A program made the position numbers and the translations under genes. From assembly GCA_024278565.1 (NCBI GenBank), contig JAJRSY010000107.1, positions 1 through 38,916 on the forward strand: a stretch of 38,916 bases of DNA. The letters run 5' to 3'. A model generated the notes under the pieces. The model was given only the letters and a program-made list of their open reading frames with translations, was not told where the DNA came from and did no database searches. Source of the DNA: Bacteroidota bacterium (GTDB taxonomy: Bacteria; Bacteroidota; Bacteroidia; Flavobacteriales; Flavobacteriaceae). This document shows, piece after piece, positions 34,316 through 38,916 of this stretch (position 1 is the first letter of the stretch; each line of letters starts with the position of its first letter).

Positions 34316-34681
34316 TCAGAAAATCTTTGGCAGATAAATGATGCACCCGATAATGGTGGCGGCTATGGAGACCAGCATAACCGCACCTGCCGAGATGTCT
34401 TTTATAAAACCGATCTTGGTATCGAATTCCGGCTGCACATAATCGGCTGTTTTTTCAATAGCGGTGTTCAGGCCTTCCACGCCTAAGATCATGGCAATGG
34501 TTAGAATCTGCAATACCCATTCGGTGTTGGAAATTTCAAAATAGAACCCTGCAGCGGTCATTATAATAGCTATAAATACTTGAATTTTGATACTGGCTTC
34601 CGTGCGTATCAAAAGAAAGGCCCCACGCAATGCAAAGCCCACACTTTTTACCCTGTTTTTGAGAAAAGATTCTTTAGGCAT
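34316..34681 (-). CDS. dgkA: Diacylglycerol/undecaprenol kinase family protein
   Basis: A 121-residue integral membrane lipid kinase with three membrane helices. The family motif is clear: GVEGLNTAIEKTADYV (about residues 67-82) and the KDISAGAVMLVSI end (94-106), with KVQ-like N-terminal segment (SIKIQVFIAIIM). It phosphorylates diacylglycerol or undecaprenol with ATP, recycling lipids from envelope synthesis. Members of this small class often act on undecaprenol, which I cannot distinguish here. Its start overlaps the end of the tpx gene by eight bases. Confidence 0.9.
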   Translation of the reverse strand: MPKESFLKNRVKSVGFALRGAFLLIRTEASIKIQVFIAIIMTAAGFYFEISNTEWVLQILTIAMILGVEGLNTAIEKTADYVQPEFDTKIGFIKDISAGAVMLVSIAATIIGCIIYLPKIF

Positions 34682-35180
34682 TTACTATGGCTTCCAGTGC
34701 TGCTTTGTAATTGGGTTCATCAACAATTTCACCGACCTGTTCAGTATAAAGTACGTTTCCGTTTTCATTTAGGACTACTACTGCCCTAGAGTGGAGTGGT
34801 TGCAGCGGCCCATCTGTGAATTCAACTTGGTACGATTTTCCGAAATTACCATCTCTGAAATCTGAGAGCATTTCAACATTTTCAATACCTTCAGCACTAC
34901 AAAATCGAGCCTGCGCAAAGGGCAGGTCTTTTGAAATGCAAAGTACTACGGTGTTGTTCAAGCCTGAAGCCTCTTTGTTGAACTCACGAACAGACTGGGC
35001 ACAAGTGCCCGTATCAATGCTTGGGAATATGTTGAGCACCACCTTCTTGCCCTTATAATCTACCAGAGTGGTTATCGACAGGTCATTTTTTGTCAATTGA
35101 AAATCAGGAGCACTATTACCCGATGTAGGTAAGCTTCCCAGAGTGTGTATCGTATTTCCTTTTAGTGTTACCGTAGCCAT
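34674..35180 (-). CDS. tpx: Thiol peroxidase, atypical 2-Cys (Tpx)
   Basis: A 168-residue peroxidase that reduces lipid and hydrogen peroxides using thioredoxin. The peroxidatic Cys60 lies in PSIDTGTCAQSVREFN and the resolving Cys94 in ARFCSAEGI, the pair expected for Tpx. The opening TVTLKGNTIHTLGSLPTSG and C-terminal GPLQPLHSRAVVVL also match the family. The end overlaps dgkA by eight bases, so a peroxide enzyme and a lipid kinase share one transcript. Upstream (35181-35541) there is no gene but a repeat cluster. Confidence 0.95.
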   Translation of the reverse strand: MATVTLKGNTIHTLGSLPTSGNSAPDFQLTKNDLSITTLVDYKGKKVVLNIFPSIDTGTCAQSVREFNKEASGLNNTVVLCISKDLPFAQARFCSAEGIENVEMLSDFRDGNFGKSYQVEFTDGPLQPLHSRAVVVLNENGNVLYTEQVGEIVDEPNYKAALEAIVNA

Positions 35181-35358
35181 AGTCTTGATTTTTGGATTTG
35201 ACGTGAAGTTAAAAAATTATTGGCTGATATTTTGGGTTCTCAACAAAAAGTTGGGACGATCATATTAAAAAAATCGTAACTAATCAGCATCAAGTTTTAG
35301 AACCGACCTCTTGAGTACCGGAACGAAAATCTAAACGCAAGGAGCGCAAGGAAAAACT

Positions 35359-35438
35359 GCAAGGTTCGCAAAGTATTTAAAACCAATATAATATGACTTT
35401 GCGAACCTTGCGTAAATCCCTGCCTGCCGGCAGGCAGG
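35359..35438. repeat. Inverted repeat plus a 20-bp GC palindrome
   Basis: A 16-bp inverted repeat (GCAAGGTTCGCAAAGT at 35359-35374, its complement at 35396-35411) is followed by the perfect palindrome CCTGCCTGCCGGCAGGCAGG (35419-35438). The gap 35181-35541 between tpx and the 85-residue gene holds no credible gene. The start of tpx is at its left end. Confidence 0.75.
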
Positions 35439-35541
35439 TTGGCGAACTTTGCGTTTAAAATCAACGGCATGTTGATTTTCAATATTTTAACTCTCCTCCC
35501 AATACTGATAAGTTACTAAAAATTGAAAACTGCAATACCGC

Positions 35542-35799
35542 TTAGGTGTCTATTGAACCTACAACCCGTTTCATAAATACATTCAATGCTTCTTTTTGTG
35601 ACGCACCTTCTTTAATTGATTTGTGTACTTCCAAAGCACCGTACATATTTGAGATCAGTTCTCCTATAACATCAATTTCCCCGTCTTTAAGAGAGGAAAC
35701 CTCTGTAAGTGCCTCTAGGGTTTCAATGGTCTCGATCACAAAATCTTCATCGTTCTCTTGAATGAAATTCGCAAGGTGCTTAATTACTGGTAGCTTCAT
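35542..35799 (-). CDS. Small helical protein of unknown function (85 aa)
   Basis: An 85-residue, acidic, mostly helical protein with no cysteine, signal or membrane segment. It starts MKLPVIKHLANFIQENDEDF. The sequence VIETIETLEALTEVSSLKDGEIDVIGELISNMYGALEVHKSIK-type core suggests a small helical bundle. I recognise it only as a small conserved protein that tends to accompany a thioredoxin gene in Flavobacteriaceae. It overlaps the end of the thioredoxin-like gene by 20 bases, so both are translated from the same mRNA and the product may assist the same redox system. Function is inferred from position only. Confidence 0.8.
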   Translation of the reverse strand: MKLPVIKHLANFIQENDEDFVIETIETLEALTEVSSLKDGEIDVIGELISNMYGALEVHKSIKEGASQKEALNVFMKRVVGSIDT

Positions 35800-36094
35800 G
35801 GATCAGCTCTTTTAAAACATCATATTTGTTGGTCTGTACTTGATTTTTCAACTCCCCATTGCCAAAAAACGCAAACGTGGGCAGGTTGTCGACCTTTGCC
35901 AATTTTCTGGATTCAGGAAACTTCTCTGCATCTACCAAAACAAAAAGCATATCCTCGTTTTCGCTTGATTCTTTTTTGAATTTCGGCTTCATAATGCGAC
36001 AGTTGCCACACCATGATGCTGAATACTGAACGATCACATCCTTGTTCTCTAAAATGATCTCGTGTAAATTATCTTGTTCCAATTCTAAGAGCAT
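35780..36094 (-). CDS. Thioredoxin-like protein with a CGNC active site
   Basis: A 104-residue thioredoxin-fold protein without a signal peptide, so cytoplasmic. The redox motif is Trp-Cys29-Gly-Asn-Cys32-Arg instead of the classical CGPC. The cis-proline strand VDNLPTFAFFGNGEL and the closing helix are present, so the fold is complete. A CGNC motif should shift the redox potential relative to thioredoxin. It sits between the 85-residue gene (20-base overlap) and a 2-Cys peroxiredoxin 116 bases upstream, and is a candidate reductant for one of the nearby peroxidases. Confidence 0.9.
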   Translation of the reverse strand: MLLELEQDNLHEIILENKDVIVQYSASWCGNCRIMKPKFKKESSENEDMLFVLVDAEKFPESRKLAKVDNLPTFAFFGNGELKNQVQTNKYDVLKELIHEATSN

Positions 36095-36209
36095 AATCTA
36101 TAATTTTGTTGTTCGTTGATCGCCAACTGTGCACTGTTTCTCGTTGCTCGTTGATGGTCTCCCGTTTATTTGTAGATTCCCATAACCCATTGTCAACTGT
36201 ACATTGTTT

Positions 36210-36848
36210 TCAATGTGAAGCTAAATAATCAGCTACACCAGATCTATCGGCGGTCATGGCATCTTTACCGTCTTCCCAATTTGCAGGGCAAACCTCGCCT
36301 TTTTCCTGTACATGGGCCAATGCATCGATCAGGCGTAAAAATTCCTGTACATTTCTGCCCAAGGGCATATTGTTTATTCCCTCGTGCTGTACGGTACCTT
36401 CCTCATCGATTAAATAAGTTGCTCTGTAGGTTACGTTATCGCCTTCAAGCTGTAAGCTGTCAGTACCTTCATCATAAGTTTCAGAGGTGATATCCAATAT
36501 GCCAAGAACTTTAGACAGGTTTCTGTTGCTGTCCGCTAACAAAGGGTAGGTGACGCCTTCAATTCCTCCATTATCCTTAGCTGTGCTCAACCAGGCGAAA
36601 TGTACTTCGGGCGTATCACAAGAAGCACCGATAATGATGGTGTTTCTTTTTTCGAATTCAGCCATTGCTTCTTGAAAAGCATGTAGCTCGGTCGGGCAAA
36701 CGAAGGTAAAATCTTTTGGGTACCAGAACAGCAATACTTTTTTCTTGTTCTTCACTGCTTCGTCCAAGACGTTTACTTTAAAAGTATCGCCCATTTCGTT
36801 CATTGCGTCTACGCTGATGTTGGGGAATTTTTTTCCTACGAATGCCAT
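36210..36848 (-). CDS. Typical 2-Cys peroxiredoxin (AhpC/Prx1 group)
   Basis: A 212-residue peroxidase reducing hydrogen peroxide, organic peroxides and possibly peroxynitrite. Peroxidatic Cys51 lies in DFTFVCPTELHAF and resolving Cys187 in KGEVCPANW near the C-terminus, the typical 2-Cys decamer type. The extended C-terminal tail after the resolving cysteine is present. It follows a strong promoter match and a leader hairpin. No AhpF-type reductase is near, so the nearby thioredoxin-like protein or general thioredoxin is the likely electron donor. Confidence 0.95.
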   Translation of the reverse strand: MAFVGKKFPNISVDAMNEMGDTFKVNVLDEAVKNKKKVLLFWYPKDFTFVCPTELHAFQEAMAEFEKRNTIIIGASCDTPEVHFAWLSTAKDNGGIEGVTYPLLADSNRNLSKVLGILDITSETYDEGTDSLQLEGDNVTYRATYLIDEEGTVQHEGINNMPLGRNVQEFLRLIDALAHVQEKGEVCPANWEDGKDAMTADRSGVADYLASH

Positions 36849-36884
36849 TTGATTTTTTTTTTTAAGGATTATTAATATTCAATT

Positions 36885-36901
36885 CTTCCCATTATGGGAA
36901 G
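36885..36901 (-). other. Leader hairpin of the peroxiredoxin mRNA
   Basis: CTTCCCA and TGGGAAG (7-bp arms) form a hairpin between the promoter and the start codon, with no T run, so it is not a terminator. It would fold in the 5' untranslated region and could affect translation or stability. Confidence 0.45.
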
Positions 36902-36908
36902 AAAAGTA

Positions 36909-36939
36909 CAAATTTAGTTAGCAAAGGGAGAAGTTCAAA
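36909..36939 (-). promoter_or_regulatory. Promoter of the 2-Cys peroxiredoxin gene
   Basis: TTTG (36939-36936) and TAAATTTG (36916-36909) are separated by exactly 19 bases on the minus strand, the full Bacteroidota consensus TTTG-N19-TAnnTTTG. This is the only promoter in the window where both boxes are clear, which suggests high expression. Confidence 0.75.
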
Positions 36940-36991
36940 AGTAGAATCAATTTTTTTTTTTATTCTCAAATAGAATTTGCTTATAACCGGT

Positions 36992-38473
36992 CTATTTTGA
37001 GGTGAGTTGTCGAATCTTAATATTCAAGGCTGCGAACAACAACGTCATAAACGGACTTAGCCAATTGAAGATGGCGTAGATGAAATATTCTGCCACACTT
37101 ACCCCTAAAACACCGCTATGGTACGCGCCGCAGGTATTCCAAGGTATCAATACCGATGTTACGGTACCTGAATCTTCTAGGGTCCTACTTAGGTTTTCAG
37201 GTGCCAGACCCCTGTCTTTATATGCTTTAGAGAACATTTTACCTGGTACGACTATGGCCAAATACTGATCGGAGGCGGTCACGTTCAATGCCAAGCAACT
37301 GGTCACCGTACTTGCAAAAAGCCCAAAAGTGGTTTTTGCCATACGCAGCAGCGATTTTGTGATACGGGCAAGTGCTCCGATACCGTCCATGATTCCACCA
37401 AAGACCATGGCGCAGATGATCAACCAGATGGTGCCCAGCATTCCGGTCATTCCACCTGATGAAAACAGATCGTTAAGGGTTTGATTGTCTGTGGCTATCG
37501 AGGTGGCCACCGTTATGGCGTTCAGCACCCCTTTATAGCCGGTAACAAAATTCAAACCTTCACCGCCCCCGATAGTGGCTACGATTTCCGGTTGAAAGAT
37601 CAAGGCGAACACACCGCCCAAAAGAGTACCTATCAACAATGCCAATAAGGGTGGTGCTTTCTTTACTATTAAGAAAATGACCACAATAGGCACCAAGAAC
37701 AGCCAACCGGAAATGTTGAAACTCTGGTCTATTGATGCTAAAATAGATGCCGTATCGGCCGTTCCGCTTGTGTCAATGGTAAAGCCCAGAACGATAAAGA
37801 CCAACAGCGTGACTGTAATGGTCGGTATGGTGGTAATGGTCATGTATTTGATATGGGTGAAAAGTTCACCGCCTGCCATGGCCGGTGCAAGGTTGGTAGT
37901 GTCGCTCAGAGGAGAGAGTTTGTCCCCGAAATAAGCACCCGATAAAACTGCACCGGCGGTCATGCCCAAAGAAATGCCCAAAGCTTCACCAATACCTATC
38001 AAAGCGATGCCGACGGTGGCAGAGGTTGTCCAAGAACTACCTGTGGCAATTGATATTATGGCACATATAACTACACAGGCAGCTAGAAAGATGGTGGGGT
38101 TGAGTACTTGTAACCCAAAATAAATCATTGACGGAATAATACCACTGATCAGCCAAGTGCCAGACAAAGCACCAACCATGAGAAGTATCAATAAGGACCC
38201 CGTGGTCGATTTTACATTTTCGGCCACCTCGGCCATCATTTGCTTGTACGATACCTTGTTGAAGAACCCAACAACGGCAGCGACCGCCCCGCCCAATAAC
38301 AGTATAAACTGATTGGATCCACTTAGCGCATCATCGCCAAAAACAAACACATTATAGGCCAGCATGCCTACTAAAATGACTACTGGCAGCAGTGCCTCCC
38401 AAATGCCCAATTCCTTATTTTCCACAATGTTCTCGTCTTTTGGGTCGTTGTGGTCTAGGTCTTGGCTTTGCAT
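36992..38473 (-). CDS. nhaC: NhaC-family Na+/H+ antiporter
   Basis: A 493-residue antiporter with about twelve membrane segments and a charged N-terminus (to about residue 26). Family blocks are ATGSSWTTSATVGIALIGIG, AGAVLSGAYFGDKLSPLSDTTNLAPA and the C-terminal NTCGAYHSGVLGVSVAEY. It exchanges sodium or potassium for protons in pH and salt homeostasis, fitting a marine organism. Length and motif order are normal. ATG 38473 is the start, with no upstream extension. It is a single gene. Confidence 0.94.
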   Translation of the reverse strand: MQSQDLDHNDPKDENIVENKELGIWEALLPVVILVGMLAYNVFVFGDDALSGSNQFILLLGGAVAAVVGFFNKVSYKQMMAEVAENVKSTTGSLLILLMVGALSGTWLISGIIPSMIYFGLQVLNPTIFLAACVVICAIISIATGSSWTTSATVGIALIGIGEALGISLGMTAGAVLSGAYFGDKLSPLSDTTNLAPAMAGGELFTHIKYMTITTIPTITVTLLVFIVLGFTIDTSGTADTASILASIDQSFNISGWLFLVPIVVIFLIVKKAPPLLALLIGTLLGGVFALIFQPEIVATIGGGEGLNFVTGYKGVLNAITVATSIATDNQTLNDLFSSGGMTGMLGTIWLIICAMVFGGIMDGIGALARITKSLLRMAKTTFGLFASTVTSCLALNVTASDQYLAIVVPGKMFSKAYKDRGLAPENLSRTLEDSGTVTSVLIPWNTCGAYHSGVLGVSVAEYFIYAIFNWLSPFMTLLFAALNIKIRQLTSK

Positions 38474-38553
38474 TTGGTGTTTTTTGTTATCCCGTAATAT
38501 TACGATTTTGCCAACTGCTGTGCAACCCCCTTTATCTCTAAACCAAATAGTTG

Positions 38554-38760
38554 TTATTTGCCAAGTATTTTCAATTCACCCATGCAGTTTTTCATGGTTT
38601 TATAAGTTCTTCGGATGTCATTATCAAGCCCGATCGAAAAACGTATTAATCCATCACTGAGCCCCATTTCCTTTTGTTCTTCCAGCGGAATTTCAGAAGA
38701 GGTTGATGTGCCGGGGGCACTGAAGTCGAATGTTACTATCATATCCAGTTGACCTAGGGC
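38554..38760 (-). pseudogene. C-terminal remnant of a PLP-dependent trans-sulfuration-type enzyme
   Basis: From about 38760 downwards the frame reads ALGQLDMIVTFDFSAPGTS, then EIPLEEQKEMGLSDGLIRFS and IGLDN before a natural-looking end at 38554. This is the C-terminal segment of Cys/Met-metabolism enzymes (methionine gamma-lyase and cystathionine gamma-synthase end with a similar E-E-x-x-x-x-G-[IL]-[ST]-[DE]-G-L-[IV]-R-[LF]-S-[VI]-G-[IL] block). The N-terminal 80 percent with the PLP lysine is missing, and the region upstream belongs to a transposase remnant. The gene has therefore been cut, or the rest lies beyond an insertion outside the window. Confidence 0.65.
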
Positions 38761-38777
38761 GTGATACAAAATAACAT

Positions 38778-38916
38778 TTACAGTTTTGGTTTGATTGTGT
38801 AGTTCCATTCTCCATGAAATTCATTTCTAATAATATTTATTTCCCCCAACTCTTTATCAGATATCTTAATTCCTTTTTCATAAACTGTTTCATCTATTTT
38901 AGTCTTTATTTTTAAC
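38778..38916 (-). mobile_element. 3' end of an ISAzo13-like transposase gene
   Basis: The last 45 codons of a frame that enters from the right window edge. They read KISDKELGEINIIRNEFHGE and end in WNYTIKPKL and a TAA at 38778-38780. The FHGxWNYTI end is the hallmark of ISAzo13-family (Rhodopirellula-type) transposases. Its stop lies within 20 bases of the point where the PLP-enzyme remnant becomes recognisable, so the insertion-sequence end is probably near 38761-38777. The rest of the element is outside the window. Confidence 0.7.

Noticed and set aside
35297..35482. 61-codon frame containing NLPAGRQG
   Set aside because: It is a translation of the palindrome and repeat cluster rather than a gene.

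Overview
The window looks like chromosomal DNA of a marine-type Flavobacteriaceae species (Bacteroidota). Supporting signs are the -7 elements of the form TAnnTTTG in front of several genes, an 'EPFGLY'-type membrane LytTR regulator, a BatA-type von Willebrand protein, a flavobacterial sigma-70 family pair, an FKBP lipoprotein with a short signal peptide, and AT-rich intergenic DNA seeded with GC-rich palindromes. I cannot name the genus.

Layout. 1-749: no gene, but dense hairpins and nested inverted repeats. 750-3530: uvrA (minus). 4048-6071: a tandemly duplicated module, each copy being a sigma-70 family factor followed by a 47-residue protein. 6085-10285: nth, a Bcp peroxiredoxin, a large conserved protein of unknown function, a PhnP-like metallo-hydrolase and a small membrane-anchored protein. 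10491-18548: a membrane LytTR regulator, a TolC/adaptor/RND tripartite efflux operon, a small exported lipocalin-like protein and a DUF418-like membrane protein. 18662-24375 (minus): an esterase, two DUF4870-type genes (one frameshifted), a dihydroorotase-like protein without its metal-binding HxH, a BatA-type protein and a glycosyltransferase. 24497-24581: tRNA-Ser(UGA), whose 3' end is repeated about 160 bp downstream. 24777-28478: an FKBP isomerase, a TauE/SafE-type permease, a nitroreductase and a KdnA-like aminotransferase preceded by a tandem octamer repeat. 28472-34681 (minus): a RibB with a degenerate GCH II half, an LptF/G permease, LolA, FtsK and DgkA. 34674-36848 (minus): a thiol redox group (Tpx, a small helical protein, a thioredoxin-like protein and a 2-Cys peroxiredoxin). 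36992-38473: an NhaC antiporter. The right edge holds the C-terminus of an ISAzo13-like transposase abutting the C-terminal remnant of a PLP-dependent trans-sulfuration-type enzyme.

Most of the window is housekeeping DNA: repair, envelope biogenesis, riboflavin supply and peroxide defence. The least explained items are the duplicated sigma/47-residue-protein module, the tRNA-Ser 3'-end duplication, the octamer array in front of the KdnA-like gene, and several enzymes that keep their fold but have lost hallmark residues (the dihydroorotase-like protein, the GCH II half of RibB, the Fe-S ligands of Nth). No CRISPR array, rRNA, prophage or complete insertion sequence was seen.
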